NCBI GenBank assembly: GCA_910576995.1
Contig: CAJTLC010000009.1
Span: 52,310-116,309, forward strand
Reading direction: 5' to 3'
Source: an uncultured Ruminococcus sp.
GTDB taxonomy: Bacteria > Bacillota > Clostridia > Oscillospirales > Ruminococcaceae
Length of the DNA stretch: 64,000 nucleotides
Shown: positions 52,264 to 60,584 of the stretch, piece by piece
Layout of the letters: each line of letters begins with the position of its first letter
Position numbering within the stretch: position 1 is the first letter of the stretch
Made by a program: the position numbers and the translations under genes
Notes under the pieces: model-generated
Seen by the model: only the letters and a program-made list of their open reading frames with translations
Database searches by the model: none
Told to the model about the DNA's origin: nothing

Positions 52264-52483
52264 CAAATCAATTTTACTGCGCTGTTTTATGCAGAGAACA
52301 CTGTTTCTCTATATCCCCTGCAAAGAGATTAGTCTCTATATTCCCCGTCAAATTTCTTATGTACCCCTTGGGTGCATAAGAAATTTAATATTGGGATTCA
52401 TAAGGGACTGGTCCCTTATGCAGAGGGGTGCAGGGGGGACAGCGTCCCCCCTGCATAATGCAGCACAAGTAAAAATTGATTTG
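52264..52483 (+). repeat. R2 cloverleaf element, copy d
   Basis: A 220 bp copy with arms CAAATCAATTTTACT and AGTAAAAATTGATTTG. Five hairpins can form. From the left they are GAGAACAC-type, AGAGATTAGTCTCT, the central AAATTTCTTATG/CATAAGAAATTT, CATAAGGGAC/GTCCCTTATG, and GGGGGGAC/GTCCCCCC. It lies between the PHP gene and the Lrp gene. Confidence 0.82.
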
Positions 52484-52508
52484 CATGATAATGAAAGGAA
52501 TTTGCCAT

Positions 52509-52988
52509 ATGAAAAACGAGATAATCAGAATTTTACAGCAAAACGCCCGAATCTCCAACTCGGCTATGGGCGAAATGCTCGGAATCTCTCCCGAACAGGC
52601 GGCGGCGGAGATTCACAAGCTGGAGGACGAGGGCGTTATACGCGGCTACAGCGTTATCCTTGACGACGAGAAATTCGACAAATCCACCGTTTACGCCACT
52701 ATTGAGCTGAAAGTAACTCCACAGCGCGACTGCGGATTCGACGATATCGCCAAAACTATCATGATGTACGACGAGGTAGAAAGCGTAAGCCTTATGTCGT
52801 CGGGCGCATACGATCTCGCCGTGGAAGTAAAGGGCAGCAATCTCAAAGACGTGGCGTTTTTCGTTTCGGAAAGACTCGCCACGATCGACGGAATTCTTTC
52901 CACTTCCACCCACTTTATTCTGAAAAAATACAAGGAAAAAGGCATCTTCATAAACGATGAAGAGCCTGACGAAAGGGGATTGTGTTGA
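52509..52988 (+). CDS. Lrp/AsnC-family transcriptional regulator
   Basis: The 159-residue protein has an N-terminal winged helix (IRILQQNARISNSAMGEML and QAAAEIHKLEDEGVIRGYS) and a C-terminal RAM/AsnC ligand-binding domain (about 70-150, SVSLMSSGAYDLAVEVKG). Such regulators sense amino acids. The start is the ATG at 52509 with GAAAGGA upstream. The aminotransferase frame begins before its stop codon, so the two are translationally coupled, and the regulator probably senses a substrate or product of that enzyme. Confidence 0.9.
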   Translation: MKNEIIRILQQNARISNSAMGEMLGISPEQAAAEIHKLEDEGVIRGYSVILDDEKFDKSTVYATIELKVTPQRDCGFDDIAKTIMMYDEVESVSLMSSGAYDLAVEVKGSNLKDVAFFVSERLATIDGILSTSTHFILKKYKEKGIFINDEEPDERGLC

Positions 52989-55027
52989 TCGTGATAGATT
53001 ACGATAAGGTACTTTCAAACAAGATAAAAAATATCAAGCCGTCGGGAATCCGCCGATTCTTCGATATTGCAGCCACAATGGAGGGCGTAATTTCCCTTGG
53101 CGTGGGCGAACCCGACTTTTCAACTCCATGGGTGATACGAAAGGCGGCTATTCAGGTTCTGGAACGCAAACACATCGTCTACGGTCCGAATATCGGTATC
53201 GCACAGCTTCGCGACGCTATTTCACAGCATATCGAAAAAAAGCACGGCGTTCATTACGATTCTGCATCCGAGATAATCGTGACTGTCGGCGGCTCGGAAG
53301 CTATTGATCTTGCAGTCCGCGGAATCATCGACCCGGGCGACGAAGTTCTTGTTGTCGAGCCGTGTTTCGTGTGCTATGCTCCCCTCGTCGAGCTTATGGG
53401 AGGCGTTGCCGTTCCCGTTCCCACGCGTATCGAGAATAATTTTAAACTTACAGTCGACGATCTGAAAGCTAAAGTTACCGACCGCACGAAGCTGCTCATT
53501 ATGCCCTACCCCAACAATCCGACGGGCGCGATAATGACGAAAGAAGACCTCGAGCCTATCGCGGAATTCCTGCGCGGAACGAATATAATGATTCTTTCCG
53601 ACGAAATTTATTCTGAACTTACATACGGCAGAAAGCATTTTTCTATTATAGAACTCGAAGATATGGCGGAGCGTACCATTTATGTAAACGGGTTTTCCAA
53701 AGCCTATGCAATGACGGGCTGGCGGCTCGGTTATGTTGCCGCGCCTGAACCTATCATTCATCAGATTTTCAAAATTCATCAGTATGGCATAATGTGCAGT
53801 CCATATATAAGCCAGAATGCGGCTGTTGAAGCGCTGAATTCCTGCGACTCCGAGGTAACAAAAATGGTTGACGAGTACAATGTTCGCCGCCGTTATCTTG
53901 TTAATGAGTTTAACCGCCTCGGCTTAAACTGCTTCAATCCCGAGGGCGCGTTCTATGTATTCCCCTGCATCAAAAGCACAGGGCTTTCCAGCGAAGAATT
54001 CTGCGAACGTCTGCTTCATGAGGAAAAAGTCGCCGTCGTTCCCGGAAGCGCTTTCGGAGAATCAGGCGAGGGCTATATCCGTATTTCTTATGCGTATTCC
54101 CTCAAGCATCTTATGGAAGCAATGGAGCGCATCGAGCGTTTTCTGAAAAAACTGGAGAACAGAAAAATGGAAATCAAGACCGCCGCCAAAATCAACCTTA
54201 CTCTTGATGTTACAGGAAAACTTCCAAACGGCTATCATTCCATTGAAAGCGTATTTCAGACCGTGGGACTGTACGACGAGATCACCATTGAGATAATCGA
54301 CGGCGGCAAAATAGAACTTAGCTGCGAAATTCCCGAAAAATTCAGCAATTCAGACCCGATACCCTGCGACGAAAGAAATATCGCATATAAGGCGGCGTGT
54401 AAATTTCTTGACGAGAATCATTTGGAATGCGGCTGCAAAATACATATTAAAAAGGGAATCCCCTCTCAGGCAGGCATGGGCGGCGGCAGTTCTGACGCGG
54501 CGGCTGTACTGTATTGCCTTAGCAAGCTGACGGGGAAAACTTTCTCCGCTCCCGAAAAACTCGGCGCGGACGTGCCGTTTTTCCTGACAGGCGGAACGGC
54601 TTATGTTGAGGGAATAGGCGAAAAAATTACCCCTGCACCCAACTATTCGGGGAAAATACTAGTCATCGCCAAAGGAGATGCGGGAGTTTCTACCGCCGAA
54701 GCTTACAGCAAAACAGACGCACTTGAAAATCCCGTTCACCCCGATAATAAGGCGTTACTCGACGCCTTGGAAAACGCGCCCGAAGACGCGCCTAAATATG
54801 TCGGTAATCTCTTTGAAGAAGCCGTCGGGCTGGATGAGGTGCAGTTCATCAAGCGTGCTATGCTCGACCACGGCGCGGCAGGAGCGGCAATGACAGGCAG
54901 CGGCTCATCCGTATTCGGAATTTTCAGCGATCGCGAATCAGCTGAAAAATGTTCAAATTACCTCGAAAATCACGGCTATTTCTCCTGCGTATGCGAGACT
55001 GTGTCTGAATCTTTTTTGTTGGATTAA
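52982..55027 (+). CDS. Fusion of PLP aminotransferase and 4-diphosphocytidyl-2-C-methyl-D-erythritol kinase (IspE)
   Basis: One 681-codon frame encodes two enzymes. Residues 1-395 are a fold-type I aminotransferase: GVGEPDFSTP, PNNPTGA, DEIYSELTY and PLP Lys240 in GFSKAYAMTGWRLGY. Residues 396-681 are a complete IspE (GHMP kinase) of the non-mevalonate isoprenoid pathway: AAKINLTLDV, GIPSQAGMGGGSSDAA and the late MTGSGSSVFG. The junction is LKKLENRK-MEIKTAAKIN with no stop. The internal ATG (54167) has a GGAG 9-10 bases upstream, so separate IspE could also be made. The start is GTG 52982, TTG 52985 or GTG 52991; TTG best fits the AAAGGGG site. IspE is essential in such organisms, while the aminotransferase substrate is unknown. 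Confidence 0.9.
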   Translation: MLIVIDYDKVLSNKIKNIKPSGIRRFFDIAATMEGVISLGVGEPDFSTPWVIRKAAIQVLERKHIVYGPNIGIAQLRDAISQHIEKKHGVHYDSASEIIVTVGGSEAIDLAVRGIIDPGDEVLVVEPCFVCYAPLVELMGGVAVPVPTRIENNFKLTVDDLKAKVTDRTKLLIMPYPNNPTGAIMTKEDLEPIAEFLRGTNIMILSDEIYSELTYGRKHFSIIELEDMAERTIYVNGFSKAYAMTGWRLGYVAAPEPIIHQIFKIHQYGIMCSPYISQNAAVEALNSCDSEVTKMVDEYNVRRRYLVNEFNRLGLNCFNPEGAFYVFPCIKSTGLSSEEFCERLLHEEKVAVVPGSAFGESGEGYIRISYAYSLKHLMEAMERIERFLKKLENRKMEIKTAAKINLTLDVTGKLPNGYHSIESVFQTVGLYDEITIEIIDGGKIELSCEIPEKFSNSDPIPCDERNIAYKAACKFLDENHLECGCKIHIKKGIPSQAGMGGGSSDAAAVLYCLSKLTGKTFSAPEKLGADVPFFLTGGTAYVEGIGEKITPAPNYSGKILVIAKGDAGVSTAEAYSKTDALENPVHPDNKALLDALENAPEDAPKYVGNLFEEAVGLDEVQFIKRAMLDHGAAGAAMTGSGSSVFGIFSDRESAEKCSNYLENHGYFSCVCETVSESFLLD

Positions 55028-55260
55028 ATCCGGTATTTACTTGTGCTGCATTATCAGGGGAGACGCTGTCTCCCCTGACCCCCCTCTGCAAAAGGGTGCT
55101 TCACCCTTTTGCAACCCGAAATTAAAAATATATAACGCACCCGATTGGGTGCGTTATATATTTAATATTGGGATGCATAAGGGACAATGTCCCTTATGCA
55201 GGGGGTGTCGTGGGACGGCGTCCCCCGACATAACGCAGCACAAGTAAAAACACCAGATTT
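55026..55260 (+). repeat. R2 cloverleaf element, copy e
   Basis: A 235 bp copy between convergent genes. Its outer arms AAATCCGGTATTTACTTGTG and the inverted AAATCTGGTGTTTTTACTTG begin inside the stop codon of the IspE fusion and end inside that of the SGNH gene. Hairpins: CAGGGGAGAC/GTCTCCCCTG, CAAAAGGGTG/CACCCTTTTG, a perfect 17 bp centre (AAATATATAACGCACCC), CATAAGGGAC/GTCCCTTATG, and GTCGTGGGAC with GTCCCCCGAC. It can serve as a bidirectional terminator. Confidence 0.88.
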
Positions 55261-56104
55261 AACCTAACATAACAGCCTTAGAGCACAGCCACTCGCACCA
55301 CTGCTGATAGTACATGGCGAGGGGATGAACGCCGTCCGAAGTGTACGATTCTGTCAGACAGCCCGATTCATCGTCGTAGACCTCGTTGATATCAATATAA
55401 AATACGCGCGAATTGTCCGCAAGCGAAGCAATACGGCTGTTCAGGTAATTAATGCCCTCGTTATTTATGACGTTCGTTTCCGCGCTGGAGGAAACATGAA
55501 GATTTCCCTGAAGATAAATTATCGCATTAGGCTGGTGAACCTTTATCTTTTCCACAACGGCGCGATACGCCGTCAGCGTATATTCAAAATCATTGCCCAC
55601 TTCATTTATGCCAAGCATAAGATATACTTTGCCATACTGCTTTGCGTCAATAGCCTGATCGAAAGTCATGCCGTTTATCGACTCGTCATTTATCTGAGCC
55701 GCAGACATTCCCACGGAGCAGAAATAGTCGGCATTTTTTATCGTACCATACTCCTGAATTCCCACGGTTCTCGAATCTCCAATAAATAAAGCGTCGTCAA
55801 AATAAGACAGATCGCTGCTTATAAATGATACTACGGGAGCGGCGGGCGATGTAGTTATTGCAGAAGCTGTCGGGTCGGCAATACCATTTGACGGCACGGC
55901 AGACGGCGGCGGAACGTTCGGGTCTTCCGTGCCATTCGGAATTGCGGTCGGGTCGGCAGGCGTTGTTACGGACGGCGGCGGAACTTCCGCTTTTTTCGCC
56001 GAATCGGAACTGTTTTTCCAGATCTGGTGGAAAATGAACGGGGAAGCGATAAAACAGGTCGCCATAAGCAGAACTGTATACGTACATTGTTTAAACTTTT
56101 TCAT
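55259..56104 (-). CDS. SGNH/GDSL-family hydrolase, membrane anchored
   Basis: The 281-residue protein has an N-terminal membrane helix or signal (about 9-29), a Pro/Thr-rich linker (41-92) and an SGNH domain with Ser111 in FIGDSRTVG, the Asn of GINEVG and Asp257/His260 in DGVHP. Such esterases transfer or remove acyl groups. It lies 53 bases after the MBOAT gene in the same operon, an arrangement known from polysaccharide O-acetylation systems. So an envelope polymer is the likely substrate. The ATG follows AAAGGAGACAATGC. Confidence 0.88.
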   Translation of the reverse strand: MKKFKQCTYTVLLMATCFIASPFIFHQIWKNSSDSAKKAEVPPPSVTTPADPTAIPNGTEDPNVPPPSAVPSNGIADPTASAITTSPAAPVVSFISSDLSYFDDALFIGDSRTVGIQEYGTIKNADYFCSVGMSAAQINDESINGMTFDQAIDAKQYGKVYLMLGINEVGNDFEYTLTAYRAVVEKIKVHQPNAIIYLQGNLHVSSSAETNVINNEGINYLNSRIASLADNSRVFYIDINEVYDDESGCLTESYTSDGVHPLAMYYQQWCEWLCSKAVMLG

Positions 56105-56157
56105 GATGCATTGTCTCCTTTGATGTCAATTATTCACACATTTTTGAACTAATTTGC

Positions 56158-57561
56158 CTAAAATCTAAAATACAGGAACGGGTCGTTCATACCCTTATAC
56201 ATACAATAAACGGCAGCCCAGAATACTAAGAGAAGTATCAAGCTGCAAAATACGGAGCCTTTTATCTTTTTATACAAGAACTCCGGTATCCTTGTGGAGA
56301 ATATAATGCCGGCGATGAAATATTTGCCGTAAATGCCCCAATATTTAACGTAATCCTTTTCAAAGACCACGTGTTCTCCGTTTGCTCCTACAAGCCGCGT
56401 GAAGTAAATTCCCAGCTCCTTAAAGTCGGTTATAGCGAAGAGAAGCCAAGTCAGCGGGATTATCAGTATCATGTACAGATGCCCAACTATTTTATATTTG
56501 TTGAGGAAATCTCCGATGACGAACTTCTCAAGCATGATAAGACTGAATAAGGTAAGTCCCCAGATAACGAAATTCCAGCTTGCGCCGTGCCATAGTCCTG
56601 TAAGCGTCCAGACTATCAGAAAATTCCGAACCATCTTTGATTTTCCTTTGCGGTTTCCGCCCAGAGGTATGTAGATGTATTCTCTGAACCAGCTGCCCAG
56701 CGTGATATGCCATCTTCTCCAGAATTCCGTCATGGTAGTGGAAAGATACGGATAATCGAAGTTTTTCGGTATGGTGAACCCCATGAGTTCTCCCAGTCCC
56801 ATAGCCATATAGGAATAGCCCATGAAATCGAAATAAAGCTGGAACGAATAGGCGACAATTCCCATCCATGCGAGCGGCGCGGAAATACTCTGATAGCCTA
56901 TCATCGAAAGATCGTTCCATAAACCGCCTATCTGATTTGCGATAAGAACTTTATAGCCCAGTCCTATTGTAAAAGTTTTCAAGCCGTTTTCCACTTTTTT
57001 AATTGTGTGGGTGCGCTCTTTAAGCTGTTCGGCAACCGTGGAATATGTAACGATAGGACCCGCTATAAGCTGCGGAAACATACTTATGTACGCGCCGTAA
57101 TTAACTATGCTGCTTTCGGATTCCGCGCTTTTCCGATAAACGTCAACGATGTAAGAAACGTTCTGGAATGTGTAAAAACTTATACCTATCGGCAGAATTA
57201 TATTTTTCATCGGCAGTGAAGCATTGAAAATGCCGTTAATATTTTCAAAGGCGAATCCCGTATATTTGAAGAAAATCAGCCACCAGAAATTGAATATTAT
57301 TCCGATGACGAGCCATAGCCGCCCGGCTTTTCGGTAATGCGAAATAAACTCGCCGATTATGAAATTGAACAGTATTGTCAGCAGGAAAAGCGAGGAATAC
57401 AGCGCCATTGCCTTTAGTCCCATATCCGCGAATCCCATGCTGTAAAAGAAAATGCTGCCCGCAAAAATGACCGCATTTTTATATTTCGAACTGCTCGCCC
57501 CATAGATCAGCAGAAATATGGGCAGGAATAGAAAAATAAACTCCAGACTGCTGAATACCAT
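56158..57561 (-). CDS. MBOAT-family membrane O-acyltransferase
   Basis: The 467-residue polytopic protein is AlgI/DltB-like. It has RRWHITLGSWFREYIYIPLGGN and the catalytic His325 in LTGLWHGASWN, with about ten helices. Such proteins carry an acyl group across the membrane for attachment to an exopolysaccharide, teichoic acid or peptidoglycan. The SGNH gene downstream is the probable partner. Which polymer is modified cannot be told. The ATG at 57561 follows a weak site, AAAGGGTGATGAA. Confidence 0.92.
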   Translation of the reverse strand: MVFSSLEFIFLFLPIFLLIYGASSSKYKNAVIFAGSIFFYSMGFADMGLKAMALYSSLFLLTILFNFIIGEFISHYRKAGRLWLVIGIIFNFWWLIFFKYTGFAFENINGIFNASLPMKNIILPIGISFYTFQNVSYIVDVYRKSAESESSIVNYGAYISMFPQLIAGPIVTYSTVAEQLKERTHTIKKVENGLKTFTIGLGYKVLIANQIGGLWNDLSMIGYQSISAPLAWMGIVAYSFQLYFDFMGYSYMAMGLGELMGFTIPKNFDYPYLSTTMTEFWRRWHITLGSWFREYIYIPLGGNRKGKSKMVRNFLIVWTLTGLWHGASWNFVIWGLTLFSLIMLEKFVIGDFLNKYKIVGHLYMILIIPLTWLLFAITDFKELGIYFTRLVGANGEHVVFEKDYVKYWGIYGKYFIAGIIFSTRIPEFLYKKIKGSVFCSLILLLVFWAAVYCMYKGMNDPFLYFRF

Positions 57562-57637
57562 TTCATCACCCTTTAATTAATTCTTTTGTCCGCTTATATC
57601 TATCTGCGCGGATTACGGCTTTTACAGTCATATATAC

Positions 57638-57853
57638 CTGATTTATTTATATCGTTTTATGCAGTGAACATTGTTTCCTGCTATTCTCTGCATAGGATTA
57701 GTTTCTATCGTCCCTGTTCAAATTGATTATGTACTCCTTGTGAGTACATAATCAATTTAATATTGGGATGTATAAGGGACTATGTCCCTTATACAGGGGG
57801 TGTCGGGAAACAGCTTCCCCTGACATAATGCCGCACAAGTAAACCTGATTTAT
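57638..57853 (+). repeat. R2 cloverleaf element, copy f
   Basis: A copy of about 216 bp between divergent genes. The central hairpin AAATTGATTATGTACTC / GAGTACATAATCAATTT is a perfect 17 bp stem with a sequence different from copy e. A second stem reads TATAAGGGAC/GTCCCTTATA, where both partners have changed from the C/G seen in copy e. The right arm GCCGCACAAGTAAACCTGAT is better preserved than the left. Confidence 0.82.
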
Positions 57854-58170
57854 ACGTTTAAAGCCGTCTACACAATAATACCATATACTATTATATATTC
57901 TATTTTACACATAATTCTCACAAATTTCAAGGGCTTTTATTTTTTGTAATAATTTGTAATATTTTGACTGATAGTAAAGAGTTTTTCTCGGAAATAAGTA
58001 CTTTTTTCCACCTTTCTTACCATCGGGATTTTCCTCGAAATATAGCCCAAAACTAATATTTTCCCCTTTTTTCCATGATTTTGGCAAATTGACAACTATT
58101 TTTATTCAGAAAATCAGCCAAATATCTCTATTGCAAATTGTATAATTTCAACAAAGTTTTGCTGTCAGTA

Positions 58171-58199
58171 TTTACAAATTACATATAATACGATATAAT
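58171..58199 (+). promoter_or_regulatory. SigA-type promoter of the AraC-family gene
   Basis: TTTACA (58171-58176) and TATAAT (58194-58199) are 17 bases apart, about 105 bases before the start codon. The rest of the gap from 57854 is AT-rich DNA holding one unsupported leftward frame (57905-58087) and no other feature I can name. Confidence 0.75.
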
Positions 58200-58303
58200 G
58201 TTAAGAGAAACAATATTTTCAAATTGTGTTCAAAATAATTTGATTTCCCGTGTCATTCTCCTGACGGAGCATATGGATTGCAAGAAATAAATAAGGAGAC
58301 GCT

Positions 58304-59161
58304 ATGATAAAACATCTTTCAGGCGATTACGAAACCGTAGAATATGATAACAAGAGGACGATTCTGCTTCACGATAACTACGACAACGAGGCCTATCCCG
58401 TTCACTGGCACAACGCTGTAGAAGTGATTATGCCGCTTGAAAACAGTTACACGGTCTGCGCAGGCGGTACGGATTATACTATCCCCGAATACGATGTGCT
58501 GATCATTCCTGCCGCCGAACTGCATAGTATGGCTGCCTCTCCGGGTCATCGTCTTATCTTTCAGTGCGACAACTCCGTGCTTGCGGAAATCTCCGCTGTC
58601 GAACCTATCATGCGTGGAATAAACGCTCCCCTGCTTATCAATAAAAATTACAGCAAAGAGCTGCATAGCCTTGCGAAAAAAACTATGCTCGATATTTTCT
58701 CGCTGTACAGCCAAAAATCAGAGCTTGCGGATTCGAAGATATATATTGCGCTGATAAGTCTGATGATAGCCGTACGCGAATTCCAGATTGAAAAGAACAG
58801 GCATTCGCTCGACTGCGACGATATAAAAATTGACGAATACAGCGAAAAATTTAGAATCGTCATGAAGTATATCGACGCAAATTATATGTATGATATTACT
58901 CTTGAACAGCTTGCGGATATAGCAGGTTACAGCAAATATCATTTTTCACGAATATTCAAGCAGTACAACTCCATGTCATATTTACAGTACATCAATGCCC
59001 GTAGAACCAAAGCCGCGGAACATCTTCTTCTCGATCCCGAAATTTCAATCACGGAAGTGGCTATGCGCGCAGGTTTCAAGAGCCTTACGACTTTTAACAG
59101 AATTTTCAGGGAGATAAAACACTGTACTCCCTCAGACTTCAAAAAATTATATACGCGCTGA
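58304..59161 (+). CDS. AraC-family transcriptional regulator with cupin domain
   Basis: The 285-residue protein has an N-terminal cupin-type sensor (AYPVHWHNAVEVIMPLENS, and PAAELHSMAASPGHRL) and a C-terminal double helix-turn-helix (about 185-285: LEQLADIAGYSKYHFSRIFKQ and SITEVAMRAGFKSLTTFNRIFR). Regulators of this type commonly respond to sugars. No sugar-use gene adjoins it, so its targets are unknown. The ATG follows AATAAGGAGACGCT. A terminator follows. Confidence 0.92.
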   Translation: MIKHLSGDYETVEYDNKRTILLHDNYDNEAYPVHWHNAVEVIMPLENSYTVCAGGTDYTIPEYDVLIIPAAELHSMAASPGHRLIFQCDNSVLAEISAVEPIMRGINAPLLINKNYSKELHSLAKKTMLDIFSLYSQKSELADSKIYIALISLMIAVREFQIEKNRHSLDCDDIKIDEYSEKFRIVMKYIDANYMYDITLEQLADIAGYSKYHFSRIFKQYNSMSYLQYINARRTKAAEHLLLDPEISITEVAMRAGFKSLTTFNRIFREIKHCTPSDFKKLYTR

Positions 59162-59192
59162 TTTTTATTTATTTCAATTTTTAAAAATTACC

Positions 59193-59221
59193 AGCCCCTG
59201 TCTTTTGGCAGGGACTTTTTA
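59193..59221 (+). terminator. Terminator of the AraC-family gene
   Basis: CCCTG and CAGGG with surrounding pairs form a short GC-rich hairpin around TCTTTTGG, followed by ACTTTTTAG. It ends the AraC transcript before the ymfF-like operon. Confidence 0.75.
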
Positions 59222-59318
59222 GTAAATTTATAAATTATTTCAAAAAGCTATGGTAATTTTATATCTTTTGTGCTATAATATAAATATCTGTTTCACAAGC
59301 AAAGGAGTTGTAAGAAAT

Positions 59319-60584
59319 TTGAATTATAGAAGAAAAATAATTGGCGAAAATATTGGATTTTCTACCGTGATTGATGAAAAATTCAATACCTGCTCCGTCT
59401 CCGTTCGCTTTATAACCGAACTTTCCGCCGACTCGGCAGCCGCGAACGCCGTCGCAATGGGATGCCTTGTCTATTCCAACAGCAAGCTTAAAACCCTTAA
59501 AGAAATGAGCGAACAGCTTTCTTCGCTGTACGGCGCGTCAGTAAGTTCCTCATCCTCGAAACGCGGCGACCTCCAGATTCTCGGATTGTCGGCTTCTTGG
59601 ATATCCGGCAGGTTCGCCCTCGAAAATGAAGATATCGACGGGAAAATACTCGAAATTGTCGGAGACTGCCTTTTCCGTCCCAATATCGCGGACGGCGGCT
59701 TCGAAAGCGAAGCGTTCAGGATAAACCGCAAGGAACTGCTCGACCGAATAGACGGCGAACTGAACGACAAGCGCAGCTATACCCTGTCGCAAGCCGCTAA
59801 GATAGCTTTTGCGGGCGAACCTGCCGAAAATATGGAATCCGGTACGCGCGAAACCGCACAAGCCGTTACTCCGCAAAGCGCATATGAAGCTTATCATAAT
59901 TTGCTGAGATCGGCGCAGATAGAGATATTTTTTGTTGCTCCTGCCGAAAATCCCGATGTTGAAAAGCTTTTCTCCGACAATTTCACAAAACTCGGACGAG
60001 AAGTACGTCAGTATAATTTCCGCAGCGTAAGCCCCGTTAAACCCGAGATTGAAAACGTTTCGGAGGAAATCGACGTAAGACAGTGCAAGATCGCTCTCAC
60101 CTTTAAAAGCGATTCCGACGATATGGAGGCTCTTGCTTTACTCGGCACTATCTACGGCGGTACTCCAGTTTCAAAGCTGTTCACGAACGTCCGCGAACGT
60201 CTTAGCCTTTGCTATTACTGCGCCTGCCGCTATAATAAATCCAAAAACGCAATTATTGTTGACTGCGGAGTCGAAAAAAATAATATCGGCAAGGCGGAAG
60301 AAGAAATTCTTCGCCAGCTTGACGAACTCAAACAGGGCAATATTGCCGACGAAGAAATTCAAAGCGCGCTGCTCGCTCTGGAAAACAGTTTCCTTTCTGT
60401 CGGAGATACGCCGTTTTCCTATATTTCATGGTATTTCGAGCGTTTTTGCTGCGGCGAAATAAAAACTCCGTCGGAATATTTTGAAATGCTGCGCGGCGTT
60501 ACAAAGGACAGACTCATAAAAGCTGCCGCTTCATTAAAACTTGACAGCACATATCATATGCTTAATAAGGAGACTGTTCAATGA
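59319..60584 (+). CDS. M16-family peptidase-like protein, YmfF type
   Basis: The 421-residue protein has the M16 fold, but the inverted zinc motif HxxEH is absent at the expected place (AVAMGCLVYSNSK instead), so it is probably the non-catalytic partner of the next gene. YmfF/YmfH pairs of Firmicutes are annotated as linked to EF-P modification or peptide processing; the exact role is uncertain. I placed the start at TTG 59319 (MNYRRKIIGENIGFS), about 11 bases after AAAGGAG. The next gene overlaps its stop by 4 bases. Confidence 0.85.
   Translation: MNYRRKIIGENIGFSTVIDEKFNTCSVSVRFITELSADSAAANAVAMGCLVYSNSKLKTLKEMSEQLSSLYGASVSSSSSKRGDLQILGLSASWISGRFALENEDIDGKILEIVGDCLFRPNIADGGFESEAFRINRKELLDRIDGELNDKRSYTLSQAAKIAFAGEPAENMESGTRETAQAVTPQSAYEAYHNLLRSAQIEIFFVAPAENPDVEKLFSDNFTKLGREVRQYNFRSVSPVKPEIENVSEEIDVRQCKIALTFKSDSDDMEALALLGTIYGGTPVSKLFTNVRERLSLCYYCACRYNKSKNAIIVDCGVEKNNIGKAEEEILRQLDELKQGNIADEEIQSALLALENSFLSVGDTPFSYISWYFERFCCGEIKTPSEYFEMLRGVTKDRLIKAAASLKLDSTYHMLNKETVQ

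Noticed and set aside
57905..58087. A leftward 60-codon frame ending in KALEICENYV
   Set aside because: It starts at TTG without a ribosome site, in AT-rich DNA, and matches nothing I recognise. It may be a remnant but cannot be supported.
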